Shown here: positions 8,843-19,559 of the stretch, piece after piece | Layout of the letters: each line of letters opens with the position of its first letter | How positions within the stretch are numbered: position 1 is the stretch's first letter | From: Puccinia triticina | Taxonomy: Eukaryota > Basidiomycota > Pucciniomycetes > Pucciniales > Pucciniaceae | Direction of reading: 5' to 3' | NCBI RefSeq assembly: GCF_026914185.1 | Contig: NC_070565.1 | Coordinates: 2,542,001-2,606,000 of the forward strand | DNA length: 64,000 bases | Made by a program: the position numbers and the translations under genes | The notes under the pieces: model-generated | The model's input: only the letters and a program-made list of their open reading frames with translations | Told to the model about the DNA's origin: nothing | The model's database searches: none

Positions 8843-11797
8843 AACGATAGCCGCCGTTCCATACTTGAAAAAAGTGAATCTGATTCCTCCGAGACCAACT
8901 CCCAAAAATCAACTTCCAAGAAGAAAAAGAAGAAGAAAAAGCGGGCTAGCTCAAACAAACAGAATAAGAAAGCGACCACCTCAAATGCCAAGAAAAGCCA
9001 CCAAACCGAAGTTGAAGACTCTGATTCAGAAAGCAAAAAGTCCAATGATGATGCAGCACTCTTAATTCTGAACCTCCCTCAGGACTCGGACGGAGAGAAT
9101 GCTAAGGCTAGGAAGCAAAAGAAAAATCGAGGGAACGCTGTGACGAAATACGATGATATTGAATTGTACTTTGAGGAGCCTGTGCATGCTGAAGGAGAGG
9201 CATGTTGTTTCCTTGTGTGTTTTTAAATTTTGACACTCACTGATCACCTATTCCTTTTCTTACTCAGACTACCGGCCCAAAGCTTAAGTACAAATGCAAA
9301 TGGTGCCTTAAAACTTACAAAAAAGGCAAGGACACTTGATCCAACTTGATGAAGCATTGTGATGGCGACGCGGGTCGATCGGGTTGCTCTTGGAGAAATG
9401 ATGCCATCAAAGCCGGCGCAAATTTACCAATGACAATTAAACAAGTTGCTGAAAAGAAGAGAAAAAAAACTGGAGGGCTGACTGCTCTTCTTGAGGGTAC
9501 CACCTTCGATAACCGTACTCTCAACCAAATCATAGTCATATGGCTTATTTGATCTGCGCTTCCCTGGATGCGGATCGAGGATTTTCTCCTTGAAATTGCA
9601 TTCAACTACGCCCGACGTGGTATCAAGCTTTATTCTTGTACTTGGGCTGCAACAGAGGCTCATTGATTATACCTCAACTTGCAAGAAAAAGTTATTTCGG
9701 AACTGAAGGTACTTTTTTCCTTAACATATTCTGTATCGATCAAATAAATGGCTGCTAATTCAATCAACCATACATAATGCTTGGGGGGCATAGTCACTCA
9801 ATTCTAAAATAACATTAATCCACGACATATGGACTACCAAAGGCAACCATCATGCCTTCTTGGGAATCGCTGCGGCTTATATCACCAAAGACTGGGTTTT
9901 TCGTCTCTGCCATCTTGGTATGAAATTTATTTCTTGGACTCACAAGGGAAAATATCTTGCGGTGCCTTTAGCAAATATTATAACCAAATCATCATTACAC
10001 AAAAAGATGAGTGTTTGTTTCTTCATTTGTCTTTTAATCTCCCCTTCGATCAACTCTGAGTTGGTTTTTATGAATCTAACATCTACTTTGGTTGATTTGA
10101 TTACATTCTGGCTCAGACAACTGACTCAGGATCAAATAATGGTAACATGACCTCTGAGGTTGATCGTTTAATCTTTGAAAAAACAAATGTTGATCTGAGG
10201 CTTTCAGACAATCATATAAAATGCTTTTGTCATAAAATTGCGCTTATCCTTGCTGCTGGATTCAAGGCCATCGAATTGGGACCTGAAGAAATGGAAACCG
10301 GTAAACAAAGCACTCTTGGCTTTGTTCCTTGACTTGAACCAATTACTGAAGAGTCCAAGCAGAGAGATTTACCGGGCGCACAGGATGTTGGTTTCAACTC
10401 TGAGGACGAGGCTCTTGACGATAATGGTACCAATCAGATTAGTGAAGATGATGGTGATGACGTTGGAGCAAGTGATCAACCTAGCAAAATAGCTTTGGTC
10501 TTGACAAAGGTAAGACATGTGATGCATATTCTAATTAAAAATCTTGATTGCTGAGAGTTTTTCTTCTCTCAAATGCAGGTTGATTTTGTTATTCAGCGGA
10601 TCACTTCCTCATTGGCAAGAAGATTGGAATTTGACGTATGGTCAAAGAAACTTGAATACAACGGCCCCAACCTCATTGCAGGGTATGGTATTCGTTGGAA
10701 TGTGAAGTGGCAGAGCCGGGATCACGCTTATCAGGCTTGCGAGGTCATAACAAAGCTTATCGAGAACGAGAAAGCCAGGCGGGAACGTGAGGGAGGAAAG
10801 AACTACTATCAAGAGAATGAGATCTCTTGGGATGACTGGGCAATTGTTAAGAAGATAAATGAAATCCTGAGGGTCAGTCATTCTTTACTCTCCAGTTCAG
10901 TTGTTTATTAAAATGTTTCTCTTGAATCTGTAGGAATTCTACTTTATTACCAAGAAAATGGAGGGAGACCATTCATCAGCGTGCTTGATGATTTCCGAAT
11001 ACAAGTATATGAAAGACTTCCTTGCAGATAGGCGTGTGTCAACTGCCGAACCTGAGCTCAAATTCATGATGGAAAAAATGATTGTCAAGGTCGATACTTA
11101 TCTGAACGAAGCAATCAAATGTGAAGCAATCCTTCTGGCAACTGTCTTACACCCATCTTACCGGCTATCAATATTTTGAGTGTGGTTTCCAAAACACTAT
11201 AAATCGACTAAACAATTACTTCAAAAGGTATACAATCAGAGAAAGTCAGAACTTGTCACCAATAAAAGCTTACCTGAAGCATCCCCGCCTCTTGAAACTC
11301 AACATCCATCAAACATTTGCTCTCAAGATGTTCCCCGTGTCGACTTTTTCCCTGAAGCCATTGAAGCACCCATAGTGGATGAGTTGTCCATATATGTCGA
11401 CGGTAAATATAAGGTCCCTGTTGGAAAAGAAGACCAGTGCCTCCAATGGTGGAAGGTGAGTTGATTTTTGCAGGTTTCATGGGCATCATGTGCGTCCTCA
11501 TCCAAAAAGTCCAACATTGGTTTATTTTCATTCAGGAGCATCACCTCGAATTTCCAATCCTCTCGTCAATGGCACGTGATTACTTGGCCTGCTCAGCAAC
11601 TTCGGCCAGCGTAGAGCGTTGCTTCTCAGCTGCGGCAGATATCTGTGGACGCAATCGGGGAAATTTGTCCGCAAGAACTATTGAGTGATGTGTGAGCTCC
11701 CATCAGTGGTTGCGACAGGGATTCAAAGCCAATGGCGATTTTGAAGTTACTCAGGGTATTGTTTCTCAAGCTGCCGAAGATGACAAAGAGGAAAAGT
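8843..11797 (+). pseudogene. hAT transposase (BED finger, RNase H fold, dimerisation domain), six TGA stops
   Basis: The order is a Lys/Ser-rich N-terminus (8843-9210), a BED zinc finger (YKCKWCLKTY ... HCDG, 9280-9365), a catalytic core with HDIWTTKGNHH and TTDSGSNN, a CFCHKIALIL segment, GIRWNVKWQ, and the C-terminal hAT dimerisation domain (FPILSSMARDYLAC ... SVERCFSAAADICG, about 11545-11655). Likely introns separate blocks near 9210-9267, 10510-10578, 10873-10933 and 11455-11535. Every in-frame stop I found is TGA (9337, 9550, 9664, 10330, 11177, 11686), compatible with CGA (Arg) decayed to TGA. It is non-functional as read. Confidence 0.88.
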
Positions 11798-12169
11798 AAA
11801 AAAGAGCTGAAAAAACACAATTAGCACGCGAAATAAGTATGTAGTGCACTGTGTTCTTCTGTTTCTGCATGTATCCCTCTTGTTTCTTCACCGTTGGATC
11901 CTTTTCTCCTTCCATTTTCCTTTATTCACACTTTTGAAGATTTTATGATGTTTAGAAAAAATTACCCCTGATATTGTACTGGTATTGTATCGGAATCCCA
12001 ATACGATACATTACACTGTAAGAAATAATATCGCCTGACTAGAAGTATTGTATTTGTAGTGTATCGGGCTCCGATACAAATACACAATCCGCAACAAAAT
12101 TGTATCAGGCAAAAATTACAATACATTTATTGGCATATACAATACATGTATTGTAATTTTTGCACCGTT

Positions 12170-12480
12170 GTTCCCAGTGATGACCTTGCTTTCATTTTCC
12201 CTCAACTTTGTGGATTCATATTCATCCGAGATTGCTCTCAACCAATCAAACACCTTGAGAATTATAGTCAATGATGCCCCACTTCAAACACTTACCCATC
12301 TGGCCCATCTGCTTTTCATCTCTTTATCCCATGCCTCTATTAATTCTGGCTTTATTGATTTCCCTATTCAACTTCAGCTTCAAGAATGTGTCCGTGACCA
12401 TTGCAAACTTTTTGATAAATTGATATATATAACATCAACCCTTGACACTTGTGTGACCAAACCCAGTTGCCTGGGGTACT
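12170..12480 (+). pseudogene. Continuation of the ORF split by the hAT
   Basis: After the right-hand target duplication the frame reads DDLAFIFPQLCGFIF and stops at about 12274. A shifted frame continues to about 12480 (THLAHLLFISLSHASI...). Either an intron or a frameshift is implied. The product is unknown. A run of 17 G follows at 12491-12507. Confidence 0.35.
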
Positions 12481-12490
12481 CAAAGCTTGA

Positions 12491-12507
12491 GGGGGGGGGG
12501 GGGGGGG
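12491..12507 (+). repeat. Homopolymer of 17 G
   Basis: An uninterrupted G17 tract after CAAAGCTTGA. The length should be treated as uncertain because long G runs are prone to slippage and sequencing error. Confidence 0.9.
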
Positions 12508-12694
12508 AAATCCATTGGAGTACCAGAATACATACCAGCTAATGAACAAGACAAGAGTTGTTCAGCCAATAAATGACTTCTCCGCAGCACTGTTGAAGTC
12601 AACTGGGCATAGAAATTGTTTGTTGTGTGAATTATTATTTCTTTTTGTCAGGATTGGTAGAGACAGGTCCAAGCAATAAATCCTCCAAAGCTTC

Positions 12695-13429
12695 TCAAAG
12701 CAGACAAGGATCAATGTATTTACAACTCCTTTGCATGCCTTCTCCGACCAACTTGGCGATGATCTGCGGATGCCCATTTTTAATCAACTGGACCTCTTTC
12801 TGCATCTCCGAGGTGATTTGTTGGGCTAATTTCTGGGCGGTCGGTTCATCATCTGGTTGGTTCTTTTGGTTCGATTGGTTTTTAAGGTGGTCACCAAGTG
12901 AGACTGCCGGAGTTTTGATTGCTTCACATAAGATCTCATGTGCCATTGGTCCTGAAAATATACAAGCAAAGCATCAGACTCCGTTGATTGTTGTATTCTG
13001 TTCAAAATAAGCTGGGCTTACTGAGTAGTGTGCCCTTTGATACGCTTCCAACAAGCTTGCGGAACTCTGCTGGGCATATTGGACAGTTGACAAACCTTAA
13101 TCAAGCTTGAGCCAGCAGTCCCAACAACTCATGGACAATCCTGAAGTACGGGCAGAGTGTAAGGCATGGAAAAAAGGGGGGCAGTCAGTTGGTAAGAGAC
13201 AGCTTGGTGGCCCTGTAGATGAAACTACAAACCAGTTTGCCATGGTTTTCCCCTCAACTTGTGAAGCGCTCGCATCCATTGCAGCTTCACAGTATTGCAC
13301 GCCACAGCCTGCGTCGGCCAGATGCTCAATCCTTTTGGAAACTATTGCCATCAAGATGTCGGCTGCGGTTCTACTGAGCTCATAAGATTCTTGAAGCCGC
13401 CGCATCATGGCATGGGGAAGTTCGGGTAC
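12695..13429 (-). pseudogene. Unrecognised gene split by a CACTA-like element (3' part)
   Basis: Two minus-strand segments look coding: 13429-13097 (PELPHAMMRRLQESYELS ... CWDCWLKLD) and 12946-12695 (SLGDHLKNQSNQKNQPDDE, ending in a stop at 12695). Joining across the CACTA-like element gives an open reading frame from 15928-16200 through QHLV-PELPH. No known domain. It may itself be a multicopy repeat gene. Confidence 0.35.
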
Positions 13430-13679
13430 CAACACCAGGGGGGAAAGTGTGGCACTCCCTGGAGAGTGCCAGACCGTATGTTCCTTTGGGAAGACTGTCT
13501 GATGTCGAATGTGTGAGCATGTGGGATTTAGGCTTCAAATATGTTGACCTTATGTTCAACTCAGGCTGATCTTTGATCCACTCCATGGTGAACATGTTGG
13601 TAATTGAGTTGAGGGTACCCCCACTTGATGCCTGGTACACCCTGGTATTCTACACTTAGTGGTGTGTTTCAGGAATCAA

Positions 13680-14560
13680 TTTGAGACCCCCTCCACTCAA
13701 TGAATGGGTTGTAAAGTCATTGAGTGGAGATTCCCTCCACTTGATGACTGTTGGACAACCATTGATTAGAGGTTGTGTCCACTCAATGACCATATCTAAA
13801 TTACCAGCCACCAAGTGGAGACATCCTCCACTCAATGACTGGTTTTTAATGTCATTGAGTGGAGGGATTCTCCACTCGAGGACTGGTGTGTATACTGGCC
13901 AGCTGTTGAGTGGGGGGGGGGTTCCTTAATCGGTGACTGGTTCTACTGGCCGTTGAGTGGAGACACCCTCCACTTGATCACAGTTCACTAGGCTGGGAAA
14001 ATCCCAGAGCAGTGACCAGTACTGCATGTTGGTCATTGAGCCTGGCCTCTCCCAGCTTTAAGGAATGTATGTACTGTACTCAGCGCGGGGAAAGTCCCGG
14101 CTTGATGGACAGTATGTACTGTCCATCCTGCTGCACTTTTCCAAGCTGAGTGGCCAGTGTAGGCTGCCTACCGCAATCGAAAAGGCTGACTAGATGATCA
14201 GCATTTGCTGGTCATTGGGCCAGGGCTTCTCGCTGGATGACCAGTATCTACTGGTCATCGGATTTGAGCTCGGAGAGGCTGCAGATCAATGACCAGGGCA
14301 TGATGCCTGTCAAGCGCAGCCTCTCTGAACTCGATGACCAGTTTGTGTTGGCCATCCAGTCGGAGAAGCCCTGGTCCAATGACCAGCACCTATTGGTCAT
14401 CGTTCTGGGCCTGTCTGAGCTTTGTGAGCAGTCTGTACTGTCCACCAACCTCGGAAAAGCCAAGCTGAATGAACAGTATTTAGTGTACTGTTCATTGAGT
14501 TGGGGCTTTCCCAGCTCAATGACCAGCAAACAAAGGTCATCAAGCCCGTGTAAAAAAGCA
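13680..14560. repeat. Internal palindromic repeat field of the CACTA-like element
   Basis: Dozens of short inverted units alternate here. The first half uses CTCCACTCAATGAC / GTCATTGAGTGGAG; the second half uses ATGACCAGTA / TACTGGTCAT. Units are spaced 30-70 bp apart. Such subterminal arrays are typical of CACTA elements, where they bind transposase. Confidence 0.75.
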
Positions 14561-15880
14561 ACTCGCCAATGTCCACCCTGATGTTCGGCCGAACATGACG
14601 GTGGACATAGCAACAAAAAAAAACACGCTCCCCGGGGACACCCGGGGATACAGAGCTGATCCCTGTTGCCCCGCTGCCACCGTAGTTCACTTGTGCCCAG
14701 ATTGAAACTCCTGGAACACAAGCTTTTTTGGTGATTTGCAACACATATGAACACCATTTTTGCCACTACAAAATGATGATGATTTTGATTGTTCTGGATA
14801 CAGCAGGTCAAAAGAGCATCATTCTTATCTTACACCTGGTGCTAATAATTACCATGTGATAAGAGCAATCAACCCCATTTTGTTGCACAATGGCCACAGA
14901 CATAATGGTAGGTGTGATGAAGGTATGCTACCTGGAGGAAAAAATCACCCAAAACAGTCAGGCAAAAGGTGTGAAGATGATCAATCTACAAGACAAACGG
15001 TATGACCCTGCATGCTGAGATGTGTGTGGACATTTCAGATTTGACTTTTAACCTCAGAGTTCAGACCAGCTATTGAAATCTTTCTCCTGCTGGTTCCAGG
15101 ATCATCAAAATATTGATGCATCTATTGATATCCACCAATCTGCCCCCTTCCCTCTGTGAAGCTTAATAATTTTAACCTCTAGCTGCTGCATTTTATCAGG
15201 CAGATGGAGGTCAAGTGAAGGAAAATTGTGCAATGTGTATTCACATACAAAAGGTGCATGGACCCAAATGAACAGCTGACCGCATGGCAAACTTTAGCCT
15301 GCACAAGTGGACCATCACTTGGTAAACATGGTTGGTGAAAAGGCCTCTTTGATTGTTCAAATTTCATATTACAGGGAGGGAAGACAGGTTACAGAGGTTT
15401 TCCCAGCTTTGACACTGTGTGATACTCAAAAAAGAGAAATTTAATTTTACATAACTTTCCTCCCAATTGATGAAGGGAACAGGCATGGCAGAAATATCCC
15501 ACAAGGATTAATCTACCAGTTAGCTGAGTCTTTGCGGTTGCTATAATTTACAGCTATTTTTCATTATGTGATTTTATGTGGGTTTTGATTGAAAAAAATC
15601 AGCCCTGAAAAATCTTCCTTCTCACTTGGTCAAGGATATCTTTGAGCATCAGGATAGTTAAATTCTTGGCAAAACATGTTGTGAATTGAAGCTCACATCC
15701 TGGATTTTTTTTGATATGAACCAAACAGAAAATTCCAACTAAGATATTTCCATGTGTTGGAATTGAGTTACAGATCATCCCGCAACCACTTCACCTACAG
15801 TTACACATCTGTTGGGAAGAAAATTGAACAAAGAGTTGCGACTCACATCTAACTCACATCAGACCATTTGACTGACAGAA
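14561..15880. other. Interior of the CACTA-like element, no gene seen
   Basis: AT-rich sequence with short frames only and no transposase motif. It contains two A or T homopolymers and nothing else of note. Confidence 0.5.
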
Positions 15881-15927
15881 TTACGGCCTGGCACTCTCCA
15901 GAGAGTGCCACACTTTCCCCCCTGGTG

Positions 15928-16200
15928 CAAGTGTTGTAGACAATCTAAAATTGTCTTCAAAGTGTGTTTGCAGTACATGAGTGAATGAAAGCAAAATGAA
16001 GACTGGAAGATGTATTGGGAAAGTTACTGACCGATGGGAAAATGATCTGAGGTATATCAGGGTCCAGAAGATACCTGTAATTGGTCTGGGACTCTTTATC
16101 TTGCAACCTGAAGGTTCACCGTTGAGCAACATCAAACCCTCAGGTTTCCATTTTGATCCTCTCACCTTTGGCCAACAGGCCCACCTGTCTTGAGATCTCA
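15928..16200 (-). pseudogene. Unrecognised gene split by CACTA-like element (5' part)
   Basis: The minus-strand frame ending CLQHL is open up to the element and continues in frame into PELPHAMMRRLQ on the other side. No start codon or domain can be assigned with confidence. Confidence 0.3.
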
Positions 16201-16263
16201 TAATCTGCCCGCCCAGAGATTTTTAAAAATTTGTTGGTATGGATGCCAGCTAGATGAAGGAGC

Positions 16264-17381
16264 AAGAACGCACATATTTCGCTACATGTAGCTTTGTAGC
16301 TTTGCAATTTAGCGAAATTGAGTGCCGCTAAACCAAAGCTAAATTGTAGCTACCCTCGCGCTGCAATTACAGCTACGGGGAGGCCACTCAAATTTTTTAT
16401 TTTTTTAATCGCTAGATGGTAGCGCCTATTAGCGCCCAAACCGCTACGCTTCAGCTGTTCTTAGCGCGCTAAGCGCTAACGTAACGTGTAATTTATAAGC
16501 ATGATCCGCTAACTTAGCGGCTACGTTAGCAGGGAGCAGACAAGATAAAAAAAAGGCAAGACAGCCTGGAAATTTTGAATTCTAATATTGCACAAGTGAG
16601 ATTGGATTGAACGAGTGACATGAGGTGAGATCAAGAGAGAAGAAAATTTGGTACTTGTACATAAATTGGGAAGAGACACTATTTCTCTGGATCTCCAACA
16701 TGTGTAATCTTATTGGCTTTTTTTTGTTGATAAGGTTGCCAACATGCGTAGCAAATTTTGCATTAGCTTCAGCTGCGTCAAGAACAATCTGGCAATCAGT
16801 GAAATCACCCCCGGCCTTCACCCCTTTTTGCAACCAGATGTGGCTGCTGACGCATTGCTCGATGGTCGCTGCACATAGGGCACTCCTACCGGTTCCACAC
16901 ACATCAGCCGCTGCTGAGAACAATAAAAAAAATCAAGCTGAGACCGTAAGAGTTCTACCAGCAATTAGCAAGCGTTTGATTTGGTGCTGGCAAAGCTGGC
17001 CAGAAATGTGCAAGAGTGGTTGTTGTATCATTATTTTAACTGCGCATTTGAAATGGTAGCGTGCTGCGTTAGGTTTGCACTGCAGTGAATGAACCGCTAC
17101 TGCAAATGCGTAATAGATTGCCCGCTAATTTGAACGCAGTAGAATTTTTAGCGCCTCAAAAAGCTACAACGCTAAATTACAATTTTTTTAGCGTTAGCAA
17201 GGGCCAATCCGCTAAGCTACAAAGGGGGGCTGGGAAGTGTAGCGGGAAGAGCGCTACGTTAGCGCTAGAATTAGCGTTTTTCAGCTACAGCTAACGCTAA
17301 GAGCAAAAACTGTTGGCGGGAAACCGCTAAGCTACACTTGTAGCGGCGCTAATGTAATTTAGCGTAATATGTGCGGTCTTG
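16264..17381 (-). mobile_element. hAT relic, 1.1 kb, with GCTAA-rich ends
   Basis: The ends form an imperfect 21-bp inverted repeat (AAGAACGCACATATTTCGCTA against AAGACCGCACATATTACGCTA; positions 16264 and 17380 inward). An exact 8-bp duplication, GAAGGAGC, flanks it at 16256-16263 and 17382-17389. Both flanking thirds are saturated with TTAGCG/CGCTAA motifs, likely transposase-binding subterminal repeats. Only the C-terminal part of a transposase remains, so this is an internal-deletion derivative. Confidence 0.88.
16582..16923 (-). pseudogene. hAT transposase C-terminal fragment
   Basis: The frame begins inside the dimerisation domain (FSAAADVCGTGRSALCA) and continues TIEQCVSSHIWLQKG, then a tail of about 60 residues. 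It matches the end of the larger hAT at 11620-11760 in pattern, including the position where that copy has a TGA stop (Gln here). All upstream catalytic parts are absent. Confidence 0.8.
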
Positions 17382-17559
17382 GAAGGAGCTGTAATGGGGA
17401 GGGAACCTTCATTTACCAATTGCGTGCTCAATGTGCCCAAATCCATTGACATTTTTTACTTCACATTGAGACCCTTGGATTGAGCTCTCCTGCAAACTGA
17501 CCAACACGTTCAGATTGCATCGCAATGATCCCTGTAAGATTCTACGTTAATCACCCCTG

Positions 17560-18881
17560 TTACTTGATATGGCGCGGGTCTGTCTGAGGCCAAGGGGGAG
17601 CTCGAGGCCAGGGGATCAAGGTGCAGGAGGGGTTGCCGGGAGGGCGGGTGGGGGCGCTGCTTGGCTGGTGGTAGGCGCGCAGGACGGTCATCACCGCCTG
17701 TTGGATCGGCCGCGGGTTCTGGTTGTTCAGCAGCAGCACGGGCAGGTACATGAACATCTCCAGGTCGTCCGGGTTGATCTCTGCCGCGGAGGCCAGTCGC
17801 GAGTTGAGCTCGTGCAACAAGTGCCCTGTGTGCTGTACTGGAGGGCCTCGCCCGGATGGCACAAATGAAGGCGGCCTTCGGGCGGTGACCTGGGAGCGGT
17901 TGCGGTTGCCAACAGTGATCTTGAGGACAATGTTGGGACAGACGGAAAGGTGCATGGCCATCATGGGCCAGGTGTAGGCGCGCTTCTTACCGCTCTCGGA
18001 GGGGCCCTGGGCAATGTCAAAGAGGATCTTGGGGGCGCCCTTGAGCCGGCCATTTGAGCGGACAAGGGCCGCATACTTGTTGGTGTAGGCAACGGTGAAA
18101 CAGATACTATACAATACAGTATCTTCAGATACTTATGTATTGTATCTGTTGAAAAATACAAAATTGTAAATACAAATGTATTGTATCTGCCTGAAGATAC
18201 AATACCATAGTATTGTATCAATAAATTATTAAAACTTGATTTTCTTTTTTTTTTTGGCCACTGTGGACTGTATACAGAAAAACTATCAAAAAACGTAAAA
18301 ATAAAGTATCTTGTATTGGGCTGTATTTGCAACAAGATACCAAAGTTTGAATACATTTGTATAGTATTGGTCTTTGAATACAATACAAATAAATAGTATT
18401 GGGTGCAAAACAGATACAAATACAGGCAGATACAGATACATGTATTGTATTTGTTTCACTGTTGGTGTAGGTCTCAATCCAGTTCCAGATTGAGCGGCGG
18501 AGGGGGAGGGTGATGTTGGATTGGGCGGCGCGGTTGAGATGGAAAAACTGGGCGGAGAGCTTGCGGACAATGGAGATAAGGCGGAGACTCGCCAACCCAC
18601 CTGTTGTGGCGCCGGTTTCGATAACAGCCACGTTCACATATCCGCCACCCCCAAACGTACCCATGACCCATCGTAACCTATCCCAACCATTGCCCTGCCC
18701 TGTTGGGCAAACCACCCTCTTGATCCAGACATCACAGGAAACCTCACCAAAACTCAATGGTATCCGGTTGGGGCGCAGGGATGCAAGCCGTGGTGGTTGA
18801 GGCGCAGGGTATGGCCAGTGTGACGGCGACAGGGGAGATATTCTGGTTGACGTAGTAGGGGGCAAGGGTGGGTTGGGGCAT
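17560..18881 (-). pseudogene. Neurofibromin/IRA-like RasGAP N-terminal fragment, split by a MITE
   Basis: Starting at an ATG at 18881 (MPQPTLAPYYVNQN), a probable intron follows, then VNVAVIETGATTGGLASL, then LRRSIWNWIETYTN. The MITE interrupts and the frame resumes with NKYAALVRSN, ILFDIAQGPSESGKKRAYTW, AMHLSVCPNIVLKI and EINPDDLEMFMYLPVLLLNN. The run W-N-W-I-E ... LFD ... ES-KR ... W ... CP is characteristic of the region preceding the GAP domain in neurofibromin/IRA proteins (about 2800 aa). Only some 300 residues are present and no GAP domain lies in the window. It is most likely a truncated duplicate rather than the functional gene. Confidence 0.72.
18090..18463. mobile_element. 374-bp hAT-type MITE in the neurofibromin-like exon
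   Basis: An exact 8-bp duplication (GGTGTAGG) flanks it at 18082-18089 and 18464-18471. The ends are CAACGGTGAAAC and, inverted, AACAGTGAAAC. The interior is made of GTATTGTATC-type motifs like the subterminal regions of the 4.6-kb hAT, and the first eight bases of the left end are identical to that element. It is very probably a non-autonomous derivative of the same family. The duplicated codons (TYTN) appear on both sides. Confidence 0.88.
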
Positions 18882-19015
18882 TGTGTCCGTTGGTGAGGCC
18901 GCAGTTGTCTCAGTGGGAACAGTGGTGGCGGGTGGTGTATGGTTGTGGCTGGAGGGGAGGTGGTTGTTGGGTGGTACCTCTGGGAGTATCGCAGCAGATT
19001 GGATTGACTATAAAG

Positions 19016-19445
19016 TTGGGTCGGATTGGAGGTGTTATTTCCTCAGGCGACTCAAAGGCTGTACTTCCAGCTGGAGAGTTGTCTCACCCCCGTCCGCTGT
19101 TTCATCTGCGCAGTTTGGCGGGGGATATTTGTGGGCCCCCCTTGTGCTTTAGGGCTGGGGGCCTTCCTCCCAACGCTTTTTAACCCTGCTAGACAGGGAT
19201 GGGTGTTGGGCCACGGTGCGTCAGCTTGCTGCGCTAGGTGTCTGGGTGCGGGCTGTTTTCCACATGTTTTGTATTTGAGCAGCATGTGCCGCTTTTTTTT
19301 GTAATCAGTCTGTTTGTGGGTGTATGCGGTCTTTTGGCTCCCTGTTTTGTAAAATGGAGAACCTTTAGCCTTTTTTTTTGTATTTTGGCAAATTGTATGG
19401 GAAACCCTTGAATTTTTTTTCTACAAACCTGAGACTTGAATATAC
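19016..19445 (+). repeat. 430-bp dispersed repeat, copy 1
   Basis: This matches 32925-33345 closely in order: TTTCCTCAGGC, GTCCGCTGTT, GCGCAGTTTGGCGGGG, CCTGCTAGACAGGGATGG, GGGCCACGGT, then poly-T blocks and TATACTTGGAT. Repeated T-runs separated by AGGGGAAACCC-like text mark the right part. No ORF is preserved. It could be a solo LTR or a retroposon; no target duplication was found. Confidence 0.75.
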
Positions 19446-19559
19446 TTGGATTAGTCTGCGCCAAAATCACAATGTATCCCGTCTGGCCTCTCCCGAGAAG
19501 TGTTCTGTTCCTCCAAGAGAGTATTTGGCCAGATTTCCTTAAGTTTGAAGGCGCCGTTG

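Larger units (their letters stand above)
7592..12169 (+). mobile_element. hAT DNA transposon, 4.6 kb, inactive
   Basis: The ends are inverted repeats of about 25 bp starting CAACGGTGCAA, with one mismatch before ATTACAATACATGTA. Flanking 8-bp direct repeats (ATTCCCAG at 7584-7591, GTTCCCAG at 12170-12177) match at 7 of 8 positions, the 8-bp size typical of hAT. About 200 bp next to each end is packed with short motifs such as GTATTGTAT and CAATACA in both orientations, probable subterminal transposase-binding repeats. The body encodes a degraded transposase on the + strand. Confidence 0.9.
13433..15927. mobile_element. CACTA-like element (CACCAGG ends), non-autonomous
   Basis: The ends are inverted repeats of about 40 bp starting CACCAGGGGGGAAAGTGTG. 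Inside each repeat a second small palindrome (TGGCACTC / GAGAGTGCCA) can fold. A 3-bp duplication, CAA, flanks the element at 13430-13432 and 15928-15930. Ends beginning CAC with a 3-bp duplication fit the CACTA/EnSpm superfamily, although the classical terminus is CACTA. No transposase is recognisable in the 2.5 kb. Frames such as 14248-14811 (-) arise from repeats. Confidence 0.75.

Noticed and set aside
14248..14811. 187-aa minus-strand gene
   Set aside because: It consists of translated palindromic repeats of the CACTA-like element.
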